A stretch of DNA of 64,000 bases from Kitasatospora cineracea (GTDB lineage: Bacteria; Actinomycetota; Actinomycetes; Streptomycetales; Streptomycetaceae). The stretch is taken from contig NZ_RJVJ01000005.1 in the NCBI RefSeq assembly GCF_003751605.1, positions 88,041-152,040 on the forward strand. The letters run 5' to 3'. Position 1 is the stretch's first letter. Every line of letters starts with the position of its first letter. Positions 1 through 9,580 of the stretch are shown here, piece after piece. The notes beneath the pieces are model-generated. The model made no database searches. It was not told where the DNA came from and saw nothing but the letters and a program-made list of their open reading frames with translations. A program made the position numbers and the translations under genes.

Positions 1-1
1 C

Positions 2-268
2 CACCGGGGCGCCGACCTGATCGGGGCCCGCCTGCGCGGTGCGGACCTGCGCGGGGCCAACCTGCGCGGCGCCTACCTGATCGCGGCCGACCTGTCCGGC
101 GCCGACCTGCGTGACGCCGACCTGATCGGCGCGGACCTGCGCGATGCCGACCTGCGGGGCGCCGACCTGACCGGGGCGCTGTTCCTCACCCAGTCCCAAC
201 TCAACGCCGCCAAGGGCGATTCCACCACCCTCCTCGGCGCCGTGCTGGCACGCCCCGCGCACTGGTGA
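2..268 (+). CDS. Pentapeptide repeat protein, C-terminal part (5' end outside window)
   Basis: The reading frame is open from the window edge to TGA at 266-268. It consists of about a dozen tandem A(D/N)LxG-type pentapeptides (ADLIG, ADLRG, ANLRG, AYLIA and so on), which form a right-handed quadrilateral beta-helix in this family. It ends with a short tail starting FLTQSQLNAAKGD, a common terminator of actinobacterial pentapeptide-repeat proteins. The molecular role of most such proteins is unknown; some mimic DNA and protect gyrase, but nothing here shows that. The start codon and any N-terminal domain lie outside the window. Confidence 0.85.
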   Translation, partial: HRGADLIGARLRGADLRGANLRGAYLIAADLSGADLRDADLIGADLRDADLRGADLTGALFLTQSQLNAAKGDSTTLLGAVLARPAHW

Positions 269-402
269 GAGCACGCGGGGGCGCGGAAGGGGGGCGCGCG
301 GGGGCGCGCGCAGACCCGTGAATCGGGATTAATTGCCTGCGGTCAGGGCGGAACCGGGCGTATGGTCATGAACTCCCCGACGCGAGAGGAGGATCATCCG
401 CG

Positions 403-648
403 ATGGGAATGTTCAAGGACGCACCGCCCAGCGAGCATCCGGACTTCACCCAACTGCGTTTCATGGCAGCCGGCACGCCCTCGTGGTGGAAGCGCAACCG
501 CCACAAGACACTCGGCGTGGCGGGCCTGCTGGTCGGCTTCTGGCTGGCCAGCCACTACAACACCGCCGCCCCCGCCGCTTCCTGCACCCCGACCGCCACC
601 ACGGCCACGTCCGCACCCGCCCCCCAGGGCGAGGCCGCCGGGCGCTGA
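403..648 (+). CDS. Small single-pass membrane protein, unknown function
   Basis: An 81-residue protein. The start ATG follows a strong ribosome binding site (GAGAGGAGGA, about 8 bases upstream). Residues 1-35 are polar with a basic patch (WWKRNRHK) just before one hydrophobic segment at about 36-50 (LGVAGLLVGFWLAS), and the tail is rich in Ala, Pro and Thr. The positive-inside rule suggests the N-terminus is cytoplasmic and the Ala/Pro/Thr tail outside. I do not recognise a family. It stands alone, convergent with the rhodanese gene at 845-1420, with a shared hairpin between them. Confidence 0.6.
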   Translation: MGMFKDAPPSEHPDFTQLRFMAAGTPSWWKRNRHKTLGVAGLLVGFWLASHYNTAAPAASCTPTATTATSAPAPQGEAAGR

Positions 649-751
649 ACACCCGTTCGGCAACGCCGAGTCGGAGCCCGCAGGGGCGGTGGCCGGGCAT
701 GCGCGGGGCGTGCGTGGGGACGTGCGCGGAGATGTACGCGGTCATGAAGAA

Positions 752-795
752 GGCCCCCGGCACCCTCCCGACCAGGGGAGAGGGCGCCGGGGGCC
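752..795. terminator. Bidirectional hairpin terminator
   Basis: Arms 752-767 and 780-795 are complementary over 16 bp with one mismatch around a 12-base loop. It lies between two convergent genes and has no T-tract, as is usual in this group. Confidence 0.6.
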
Positions 796-844
796 GAACC
801 GGCCGAGGCGGAAACCCGGCCGACGAGGCGTCAGTTCGTGCGCG

Positions 845-1420
845 TCACTTGCCGCCGTCGCGCAGCGCGGTGAGCGTCGCGTCGAGCGCGGCGCCGGAGT
901 TGCGCGGGCGGTTGTACGGGAGCTTGCCCAGCAGCGAGCCCATCGTGCAGGTGTTGCTGACGGCCGAGAACAGCAGGCCGCCGCCGACCGCGGCCGACAC
1001 CCAGCGCACGCCCGGGACGGCGAGGTCGACGACGACACCCACCAGCACCAGCGAACCCGCCACCAGCCGGACCTGCCGGTCCATCGCCCAGCGGACCTTC
1101 TGGCCCGGCACCCGGTTCAGCGCCCTGCCGTTGGCCGCCCAGGCGGCGGTGCCGCCGTCGACGAGCAGCGCCTGCACACCGGCCGCGGCCAACCGCTCGC
1201 AGGCGTTCAGCGCACGGGCGCCGGACGCGCAGGTGACGGCCAGCTCGCCGCGCCCGGCGGCGGCCCGCAGCGCGGGCAGGGCCTGCGACAGCTGGTCGAG
1301 CGGCACGTTGTGGGCGCCGGGGATGTGGCCGCCGGCGAACTCGCCGGGCGAACGGACGTCGATGACGATCAGCTGGTGCAGGCGGGGCTGGAGCTGGTCG
1401 ACGGTCAGGGGAGTGGTCAT
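845..1420 (-). CDS. Rhodanese with C-terminal membrane domain (YgaP-like sulfurtransferase)
   Basis: A 191-residue protein. Residues 1-105 form one rhodanese domain with the aspartate-arginine strand (VIDVRSPGEF) and an active-site Cys64 in TCASGAR, which would carry a persulfide. Residues about 115-171 match the DUF2892 membrane hairpin found in YgaP, so the sulfurtransferase should sit at the cytoplasmic face of the membrane. ATG at 1420 is the only well-placed start. It is transcribed in the same direction as the TauE exporter and second rhodanese upstream, 143 bases apart, so it is probably the last gene of the CstR-controlled sulfide operon. It likely moves sulfane sulfur between thiols; the natural acceptor cannot be read from sequence. 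Confidence 0.85.
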   Translation of the reverse strand: MTTPLTVDQLQPRLHQLIVIDVRSPGEFAGGHIPGAHNVPLDQLSQALPALRAAAGRGELAVTCASGARALNACERLAAAGVQALLVDGGTAAWAANGRALNRVPGQKVRWAMDRQVRLVAGSLVLVGVVVDLAVPGVRWVSAAVGGGLLFSAVSNTCTMGSLLGKLPYNRPRNSGAALDATLTALRDGGK

Positions 1421-1563
1421 CGGAGCGGATGAACCTTTCGGGGGGACCCGGCGCGTACGGGCGGCCGGGGGAGGGGGAGGGGGAAGGGGGAAAGGGAGAC
1501 CGGGGAGGCGTCCGTGCGGCGGGCGTTGCCGGGGGAGCGGAGGGGTGCGCACGGGACGGGGCG

Positions 1564-3119
<1,556 letters not shown>

Positions 3120-3196
3120 GATGTCCTCCAGGGGTGGCGGGGCGGTGCGTGAGGGTTCCGGCGGCTCTCCGGGCGGCGGGTCCGTTTTCCGGGAAG

Positions 3197-3246
3197 ATAC
3201 CGGTGGGGGTATATCGTTGGTTTCGAGCATATACCCCCACCGGTAT
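3197..3246. promoter_or_regulatory. Divergent CstR/CsoR-type operator pair
   Basis: The 16-base sequence ATACCGGTGGGGGTAT occurs at 3197-3212 and again, in exact reverse complement, at 3231-3246. With flanking bases the match is an 18-bp perfect inverted repeat separated by 14 bp. It lies between the divergent rhodanese (start 3119) and persulfide dioxygenase (start 3356). Sites of the form ATAC-N-GGGGTAT resemble known CsoR/CstR operators, and two repressors of that family are encoded about 2 kb away. Confidence 0.75.
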
Positions 3247-3285
3247 CAACCAGCCAGCCCTCCTGGCAGCGAACTGCCTGCAACA

Positions 3286-3301
3286 ATACCCATGGGGGTA
3301 T
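3286..3301. promoter_or_regulatory. Third CstR/CsoR-type operator copy
   Basis: ATACCCATGGGGGTAT matches the divergent operator at ATAC and TGGGGGTAT. It lies 55 bases before the GTG start of the persulfide dioxygenase, in a good position to block its transcription. Confidence 0.7.
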
Positions 3302-3355
3302 CGAAACCGACCGGGCCGTGCCCGGCGTCCGCCCGACGCAGAGAAGAGGACCCTC

Positions 3356-4725
3356 GTGTTCTTCGCCCAGTACTACCTCGACTGCCTCTCCCAGGCCTCG
3401 TACCTGATCGCGGACGAGACCACCGGCCGCGCCGTGGTGGTCGACCCGCGCCGGGACGTGGACGAGTACCTTGCGGAGGCCGAGGCCCGCGGCTTCACGG
3501 TCGAGGGCGTCATCAACACCCACTTCCACGCCGACTTCCTCTCCGGCCACCTCGAACTCGCCGCCCGCACCGGCGCCTGGATCGGCTACGGGCGGCGCGC
3601 CGAGACCGAGTACCCGATCCGCAAGCTCGCCGAGGGCGAGCGGATCAGCCTCGGCGAGGTCGTCCTGGAGATCATGGAGACGCCGGGCCACACCCCCGAG
3701 TCGATCAGCGTCCTGGTCCGCGAGCGGGCCGCCGACCCCGTCCCGTACGGGGTGCTCACCGGCGACGCACTGTTCGTCGGCGACGTCGGCCGCCCCGACC
3801 TGCTGGCCTCCGTGGGCGTCACCGCAGACCGACTCGGCCGGATGCTCTACGACAGCGTCCAGCACAAGCTGATGGCGCTGCCCGACGAGGTCCGGGTCTT
3901 CCCCGCGCACGGCGCCGGCTCGGCCTGCGGCAAGAACCTGTCCACCGAGCGGCAGTCCACCATCGGGCAGCAGCGCGCCACCAACTACGCCTGCGCGCCG
4001 ATGACCGAGGACGAGTTCGTGGGCATCGTCACCGCCGGACAGCCCACCGCCCCCGGCTACTTCGGCTACGACGCCGACCTCAACCGCCGCGACCGCGAGC
4101 TGTTCGACGCCGCCGCCCTCGCCGTCCCGCTGGACGCCGACGCCTTCCTCGCCCGGCGCGCCGACGGCGTCGTCGTGGTCGACGCCCGCGACCCGCTGGA
4201 GTTCGCCGCCGGACACCTCGCCGGAGCCGTCAACGTCCCCGCCGACGGGCGCTTCGCCGAGCAGTCCGGCACCGTCCTCGACCCGGCCTGGCCGCTGCTG
4301 GTGATCGCCCCGAGGGTCGCGAGCAGGAGACCGTCACTCGGCTCGCCCGGATCGGCTTCGACCGCGTCGCCGGCTACCTCGCCGACCCCGAGACCGCCTT
4401 CCGCACCGTCCCCGAGCAGATGCGCCAGGCCCCCCGCCGCACCGTCGCCGACCTGCGCACCGAACTCGCCGGCGCCGAACCGCCGTTGGTCGTCGACGTC
4501 CGCGGCGAGGGCGAGCGCGCCGAGGGCCGCATCCCCGGCTCCGTCCATCTCCCGCTGGCCGAACTCCCGCACCGCCTCGGCGAGATACCGCAGGACCGCG
4601 CCGTCGTGGTGCACTGCGCCGGCGGCCACCGCTCCTCCATCGCGGCCAGCCTGCTGCGCCACCACGGCCACCCGCAGACCTCCGACCTGCTCGGCGGCTA
4701 CGGCGCCTGGGCCGCCGCGGCCTGA
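3356..4725 (+). pseudogene. CstB-like persulfide dioxygenase-rhodanese, interrupted by a one-base frameshift
   Basis: Begins at GTG 3356 (AGAGGA seven bases upstream). Residues 1-240 are a metallo-beta-lactamase fold with the iron-binding THFHADFLSGH motif (His56, His58, Asp60) and ETPGHTPES, typical of persulfide dioxygenases. Residues about 265-345 are a rhodanese domain without catalytic Cys, and a final rhodanese has the active loop HCAGGHRSS. This MBL-pseudorhodanese-rhodanese order is that of CstB, which oxidises low-molecular-weight persulfides to thiosulfate. At about 4310-4313 the frame breaks: the sequence reads CCCCGAGGG where CCCCGGAGGG would restore a continuous 456-residue protein ending at 4725. 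Either a real inactivating deletion or a sequencing error; as read, the active C-terminal rhodanese is lost. Confidence 0.8.
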
Positions 4726-4799
4726 ACCGGCCGACCGCGCAGCAGCGGAGCGGGGAACGTCCGGCGGACGGGGGAATGAGCCGTCCGCCGGGCGGGTTG

Positions 4800-4815
4800 A
4801 TACGGGCGGGGGTAT
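4800..4815. promoter_or_regulatory. Fourth CstR/CsoR-type operator, upstream of the first repressor gene
   Basis: ATACGGGCGGGGGTAT shares ATAC and GGGGGTAT with the three sites at 3.2-3.3 kb. It lies 111 bases before the start of the CstR-like gene at 4926, suggesting autoregulation. Confidence 0.6.
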
Positions 4816-4925
4816 GAGCAGAACGACACGACGCGTGCCACGGTGTACCAGGACCGGCTGACGCGCGGCACGGAACACAGGGACGGGCGGCGGAGGCCGC
4901 CCGCCGAGCACGAGGAGGAGACCCG

Positions 4926-5192
4926 ATGCAGGTGGGCGACGAGGCCGTCGGCGCGGTACTGAACCGGCTGCGCCGGGCACAGGGCCAGCTGGCCGGCGTG
5001 ATCGCGATGATCGAGGCCGGCCGCGACTGCAAGGACGTGGTGACCCAGCTCGCCGCCGTGTCCCGGGCCCTGGACCGCGCCGGGTTCAAGATCGTGGCCA
5101 GCGGGATGCGCCAGTGCATGGCCGAGGCCGAGGAAGGCACCGCCCCGATGAGCGAGGCCGAACTGGAGAAGCTCTTCCTGGCCCTGGCCTGA
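4926..5192 (+). CDS. CsoR/CstR-family sulfur-sensing repressor (copy 1)
   Basis: 88 residues, an all-alpha DUF156 repressor. The family signature RRAQGQLAGVIAMIEAGRDC is followed by the second conserved cysteine, giving Cys35 and Cys64. In copper-sensing CsoR a histidine lies four residues before the second cysteine; here that position is Gly60, which fits the persulfide-sensing CstR branch that uses a Cys-Cys tri/tetrasulfide bridge. Start ATG 4926 follows GAGGAGGA. With the sulfide operon next door and matching operators at 3.2-3.3 kb and 4.8 kb, it is the likely repressor of the whole island. Confidence 0.88.
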   Translation: MQVGDEAVGAVLNRLRRAQGQLAGVIAMIEAGRDCKDVVTQLAAVSRALDRAGFKIVASGMRQCMAEAEEGTAPMSEAELEKLFLALA

Positions 5193-5374
5193 GCCGACGA
5201 CCGTACGACAGCGACAACGACAACGACGACGCACCGCGCGCTCCGGCGCGGTGCGTGACGAGGCGGCGTACGGCGAAGAACGCGCCGCCCAGGGGAACGT
5301 GCCGCCACGAGAGGCCGCAGAGCGGCACGACAGCAGCGTGCGCAGGCAGGCGGACGGGCGGCTGGGCAGGCCGG

Positions 5375-5641
5375 TCAGGCCAGGGTCAGGAACATCTTCT
5401 CGAGTTCCGCCTCGCTCATCGGCGCGGCGCCCTCCTCGGCCTCGGCCAGGCACTGCCGCATCCCGCTCGCCAGGATCTTGAACCCGGCGCGGTCCAACGC
5501 GCGCGAGACGGCGGCGAGTTGTGTGACCACGTCCTTGCAGTCGCGACCGGCCTCGATCATCGCGATCACGCCGTTCAGCTGGCCCTGTGCCCGGCGCAGC
5601 CGGTTCAGCACAGCGCCGACGGCCTCCTCGTCCACCTGCAT
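5375..5641 (-). CDS. CsoR/CstR-family sulfur-sensing repressor (copy 2, inverted duplicate)
   Basis: 88 residues, differing from copy 1 at only eight positions (residues 4, 5, 23, 57, 65, 72, 83 and 86), with the same Cys35/Cys64 pair and no copper-ligand histidine. Start ATG 5641 follows GAGGAGG. It is convergent with copy 1, and the two coding sequences form a large inverted repeat (4926-5192 against 5375-5641). Both the DNA-contacting N-terminus and the cysteines are conserved, so both probably bind similar operators or form mixed tetramers. A recent local inverted duplication is the simplest origin. Confidence 0.88.
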   Translation of the reverse strand: MQVDEEAVGAVLNRLRRAQGQLNGVIAMIEAGRDCKDVVTQLAAVSRALDRAGFKILASGMRQCLAEAEEGAAPMSEAELEKMFLTLA

Positions 5642-5775
5642 CGAACACCTCCTCGCCCTTTTCTGAACTCGCCCGATCATACGGGAGACACCCCGCCGTT
5701 CCGTCCCGGCCACCGTTCGGGCACCGCGGGCACACGAACCGCCCGAGTCGCCCGAGTCGCCCCCGACCTGCCCGG

Positions 5776-6779
5776 TTACCGCCCGGCCTCCGCCGCCACG
5801 CCCGCGGCCGCGCCCGCCAAGCCCGCGCCCGCCACGCCCGCGCCCGCCGTCCCGACCGTGCCGGTCCCGACCGGGCCCGCTCCGGCCGGGCCCGGCCCGG
5901 AGGCACCCGGGCCGCGGACCGGACGTTCGACGGGGTGGGCGCAGGCCGCGCAGCCGGGGGCGTCGGACGGGGTGCCGTCCGGGAGGCGGCGCCGGTCGAC
6001 CACCCGCTGGGCGGCCGCCGCGAGCTGTCGGCGGCCCGGGAACAGCGCGGGCGGCAGCTGCGGCAGGAACTCGACCTCCGCGGTCAGGCCGCGCACCGAC
6101 ACCACCCGCCACATCGAGGCCAGCAGCCCGTCCTCGCCGACGAACGCCGGCGCGGTGCTCGGCCGCCCGTCCGCGGTGCGGTAGCGCAGCGTCAGCGGCT
6201 GCACCGGCACGTCGGCCCGCACCGCCGCCTCGAACAGCGCCGGGCGGAACCGGCCGCCGCCGCGCCCGCACCAGGTGCTGCCCTCCGGGAAGACCACCAC
6301 CCGCTCGCCGCGGCGCAGCGCCGCGGCGATCTCCTCGACCGTGCCGGGCAGCGCCCGCAGCCGGTCCCGGTCGATGAAGATGGTGCCGCCCCAGGAGGTC
6401 AGCGGGCCGAGCACCGGCCAGCGGCCGACCTCGGTCTTGGCCAGCATCCGGCCCGGTCGGACGGCCGCGACCAGCAGGACGTCCAGCCACGAGACGTGGT
6501 TGGACACCAGCAGCGACCCGCCGGCCTGCCGGCCCGGCGCGGCGATCGGCCGCACCCGCACGCCCAGCGAGGCCAGCAGCAGCCGCGACCACCAGCGCAC
6601 CAGCCGCTCCGCCGGCAGCCAGGCCAGCGCGCGCACCAGCGGCGCCACCAGCACTCCGGCGACCAGCACCGTCAGGCACCCGGCCAGCCGCAGCACCCGG
6701 TGCGCCACCCCGCGCGGGGCCCGGCGACCGTCACACAGTCGCCGGGCGTGCACGGTGCGGTCGGCAGCCAGGCGCTCAT
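5776..6779 (-). CDS. Lysophospholipid acyltransferase (PlsC/OlsA-like), probable N-terminal frameshift
   Basis: The core has a membrane segment (CLTVLVAGVLVAPLV), the catalytic NHVSWLD (HX4D) box and the FPEGSTW substrate box of the PlsC family, which acylates lysophosphatidate or lyso-ornithine lipid. The best start is ATG 6779, overlapping the stop of the upstream acyltransferase (ATGA). Its frame (MSAWLPTAPCTPGDCV...) ends after 35 codons, whereas the PlsC core lies one base out of phase; adding one base near 6715-6735, inside GCCGGGCCCC, joins them to about 334 residues. Without a correction the frame could begin at GTG 6708 or 6753, neither with a ribosome binding site. The tail after residue 270 is Gly/Ala/Pro-rich. 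With its neighbour it would complete ornithine-lipid synthesis. Confidence 0.75.
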
Positions 6780-7702
6780 GCCGCCGTCGCCGTTCCGCGC
6801 GAAGCGCCTTCGTCGGCGAGCGAGTTGGCGGCAACCGGGTCGGCGGCGGGACGGGTGTCCCCGCCGGTGATCGCGGAGAGCGGCAGGTCCGCCGCCGCGG
6901 CCAGGAAGTGCCGCAGGTAGCGCGGGTCGGTGCGCTCCAGCGACAGCAGCACGTACAGGTCGGCCACGTTGAAGTCCGGGTCGTACGCGGGCTCGCCGCA
7001 CACCCAGGCGCCCAGCCGCAGGTAGCCGCGCAGCAGCGCGGGGACCGGGGTGCGGCCCGCCCGGGCCACGCCCTCGGCGGACCACGGGCGCAGCGGGGCG
7101 ACCCGGTACTGCTGCGGGGCCAGGTGCTTGGCGGAGACGGTGTCCCACACCCCGGCGGCGGTCGCGCCGCCGTCGGCCAGCGGGATCGAGCAGCAGCCGG
7201 CCAGCCAGGCGTTGCCGGTGGCGGTCATGTAGCGGGCGATGCCGCCCCACATCAGGTTGATCACCGCGCCGTTGCCGCGGTGCGCCGCGGTGATGCAGGA
7301 CCGCCCGACCTCCACCATGCCGTCCCGCAGCCCGCCCAGCCGGGCCAGGTCGAACTCGGTGTCGGAGTACAACCGGCCCGCGCGGCGCGCCTGTTCGGGC
7401 CGCAGCAGCCGGTAGGTGCCGACCACCTCGCCGGTGGGCTGCTCGCGCACCAGCAGGTGGTCGCAGAACTCGTCGAACGGGTCGGCGTCCAGGCCGGGCA
7501 GCGGCGAGTCGAGCACCGCGCCCATCTCGTCCGCGAACACCTGGTGGCGCAGCCGCTGGGCGGCCCGCACGTCCTCCGCGGTGCGGGCGAACACCAGCTG
7601 GTACGAGGGCTGTCGGGGCTCCGGGAGCCGGCTCGGGGCGAGCCGGGCGGCGGCCGGGGCGGTGGCGGGGAGCTGTCCGGGACGGGCGGGGGCGGTGGTC
7701 AT
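6776..7702 (-). CDS. GNAT-type N-acyltransferase (OlsB-like)
   Basis: 308 residues with an acetyltransferase_5/OlsB-type fold: VFARTAEDVRAAQRLRHQVFADEMG near the N-terminus, FDEFCDHLLV, VVGTYRLLRP, VEVGRSCITAAHRGNGAV and a C-terminal region with DFNVADLYVLL. OlsB transfers a 3-hydroxyacyl group from acyl carrier protein to the alpha-amino group of ornithine, making lyso-ornithine lipid. The coupled PlsC-type gene downstream would add the second acyl chain, so the pair resembles olsBA. The acceptor could be another amine; ornithine is inferred from the gene pairing. Confidence 0.75.
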   Translation of the reverse strand: MTTAPARPGQLPATAPAAARLAPSRLPEPRQPSYQLVFARTAEDVRAAQRLRHQVFADEMGAVLDSPLPGLDADPFDEFCDHLLVREQPTGEVVGTYRLLRPEQARRAGRLYSDTEFDLARLGGLRDGMVEVGRSCITAAHRGNGAVINLMWGGIARYMTATGNAWLAGCCSIPLADGGATAAGVWDTVSAKHLAPQQYRVAPLRPWSAEGVARAGRTPVPALLRGYLRLGAWVCGEPAYDPDFNVADLYVLLSLERTDPRYLRHFLAAAADLPLSAITGGDTRPAADPVAANSLADEGASRGTATAA

Positions 7703-8035
7703 GGCGGGACTCTCCGGGATCTCGGGGCGCGATAGGGTGGCGACGGACGGCACGGGACGACACGCAACGACACGAGCGCTCGCACCCGGACCACCGGTCG
7801 GGCGGTACCGGCCGCGGGCGGCTCCCGTATGTCTCCCCGACCCGCCTGGCACTGAGGTGGACGGCCGAGGGAGACCAGATGTGCACATGCTGAATGCCAG
7901 GTACGGCCCCTCCGGGGCGCCCTGACCCCCGCACCCGCCCCGGCCTGCGGACAGCATGAGCCGGACGCCCCGCGGCCACCCGTCGGACGCCGACTCTTCC
8001 CCCGGGGGCCACGGCGCTCTGCCAGCGTTCCCGAC
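7703..8035. other. 333-base divergent intergenic region, no gene seen
   Basis: Separates the OlsB-like gene from the MptB-like gene. It contains several short GACAC/GACGAC repeats and a TGTGCACA palindrome near 7879, but no convincing small gene. It presumably holds both divergent promoters. Confidence 0.4.
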
Positions 8036-9580
8036 ATGCCGAACACGGGCGCGAACGCCTACCCGAGCCGGTACCGGTGGCTCGGACTGCTGGGCTCGCT
8101 CGCCCTCGCGGCCGGCGCACTCACCTCCGGCGCCCTGCCCGCCGCCGCGACCGGTCCCACCCTGCGCGCCTCCGGCGGCGCGGGCACCGTCCTGGTCTTC
8201 GCGGGCCTGACCGTCCTCACCGCCGCCTGGCTCCTGCTCGGCCGCTCCGCCGACGCGCCACCTGCCGACGCGCTGCCCGCCGAAGCCCTGTCCGTCGGCG
8301 CGCTGCCCGCCGAAGCCCCGTCCGTCGGCGCGCCGCCCGGCAACGGCCTTCCCGCGGCCGGCCGTTTCGCCGCCCGCACCCGCTGGCTGACGGCCACCCT
8401 GGCCTGGTGGGCCGCCCCGCTGCTGCTCCTGCCGCCGCTGTTCAGCCGCGACGCCTACAGCTACCTCGCCCAAGGGGCCATGCTGGCAGGCGGGTTCGAC
8501 GTCTACGCGGACGGGCCCGCCGCGCTCGGCGGCCCGATCGCCCAGCAGATACCCCAGGTCTGGCAGCACACCCCGGCCCCCTACGGGCCCGCCTTCCTGC
8601 TGCTGGCCCGGGCCGCCGCCCCGCTCGCCGACCACCCGTACGCCGGGGTCCTGCTGCTGCGGCTGGCCGCCGTCCTGGCCGTCGCCGCCCTGGCCGCCCT
8701 GCTCCCGGCCCTCGCCCGCGCCCTGGGCACCGACCCGGCGGCCGCGCTGCGGCTGGGCGCGCTCAACCCGCTGGTCCTGCTGCACCTGGTCGCCGGGGCC
8801 CACAACGACGCCGCTCCGCTCGCCCTGATGCTCGCGGGCCTGCTCGCCGCCACCCGCCGCCGGCCCCTGCCGGCCGCCGCCCTGATCACCCTGGCCGCCC
8901 TGACCAAGGCCCCCGCCGCCCTCGCCCTCCCCGCCGCCTGGTGGCTCGCCACCGCCGTCCCGTCCCCGGACGGCCCGCCCCGTTCGGACGCGACCCCCGC
9001 CCGCGGCCACCGGTTCCGCTGCGCCGCCGCGGTCCTGGCGGTCGCCGCCGGCACCACGGCCGTCGTCACCGCCGTGGCCGGGACCGGCTACGGCTGGGTC
9101 TCCGCGCTGACGACCCCGGCCACCGCGAGCAGTTGGTCGCCGAGCAGCGGGCTGGGCCGACTGGCCGCCGCGCTGGCGGGCGTCGCGCCGGAGGGGCCGG
9201 TGGCGGGCGCCCGGCTGCTCGGGGCGGGGGTGGCGATGGCGCTGGTCGTCCTGCTGGCGGTGCGGGTGGCGCGGCGGGGGAGCGGGCCGGTGGCGGCCCT
9301 GGCGCTCGCGTTCGGGGCGGTGGTCGCGCTCGGACCGGCCTTCCGGCCCTGGTACGCGCTGTGGTGCGCCGTCCCGGCCGCGCTCGCGGCCCGGACCGCC
9401 GGTGCCCGCAGGGCGGTCGAACTCGCCTGCGCGGCACTGGCGTTCGCCGTCATGCCGGACGGATTCGAGCCGGACTCCGCCGAGTTGGTGCTGGCCGCCG
9501 GCGGCCTCGTCCTCGGGGCGGTCGCAGTCATGCTGACGGAGCGTCAACTCACTTTCCAGGAAAGGCAGCCGGCGTGCTGA
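8036..9580 (+). CDS. MptB-type polyprenol-phosphomannose-dependent mannosyltransferase-like membrane protein
   Basis: 514 residues with about twelve hydrophobic segments. The motif SRDAYSYLAQGAMLAGGFDVYADGP (residues about 142-166, an acidic pair in the first external loop) is the hallmark of the GT-C enzymes related to mycobacterial MptB, which extend mannan chains using polyprenyl-phosphate mannose. Streptomycetes lack lipoarabinomannan, so the acceptor here is unknown. Residues about 72-105 hold a decapeptide repeated in tandem (ALPAEALSVG / ALPAEAPSVG), an uncommon linker between the first membrane segments. Its stop overlaps the GTG of the next glycosyltransferase by seven bases, so the two are coupled. 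Confidence 0.75.
   Translation: MPNTGANAYPSRYRWLGLLGSLALAAGALTSGALPAAATGPTLRASGGAGTVLVFAGLTVLTAAWLLLGRSADAPPADALPAEALSVGALPAEAPSVGAPPGNGLPAAGRFAARTRWLTATLAWWAAPLLLLPPLFSRDAYSYLAQGAMLAGGFDVYADGPAALGGPIAQQIPQVWQHTPAPYGPAFLLLARAAAPLADHPYAGVLLLRLAAVLAVAALAALLPALARALGTDPAAALRLGALNPLVLLHLVAGAHNDAAPLALMLAGLLAATRRRPLPAAALITLAALTKAPAALALPAAWWLATAVPSPDGPPRSDATPARGHRFRCAAAVLAVAAGTTAVVTAVAGTGYGWVSALTTPATASSWSPSSGLGRLAAALAGVAPEGPVAGARLLGAGVAMALVVLLAVRVARRGSGPVAALALAFGAVVALGPAFRPWYALWCAVPAALAARTAGARRAVELACAALAFAVMPDGFEPDSAELVLAAGGLVLGAVAVMLTERQLTFQERQPAC
8270..8329. repeat. Tandem 30-bp duplication in the MptB-like gene
   Basis: Copies 8270-8299 and 8300-8329 differ at one base and encode two decapeptides. 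A shorter degenerate piece precedes them, suggesting slippage-driven growth of a linker. Confidence 0.85.

Noticed and set aside
6677..6779. 35-residue gene beginning at ATG 6779
   Set aside because: It looks like the displaced N-terminus of the PlsC-type protein rather than a separate peptide.
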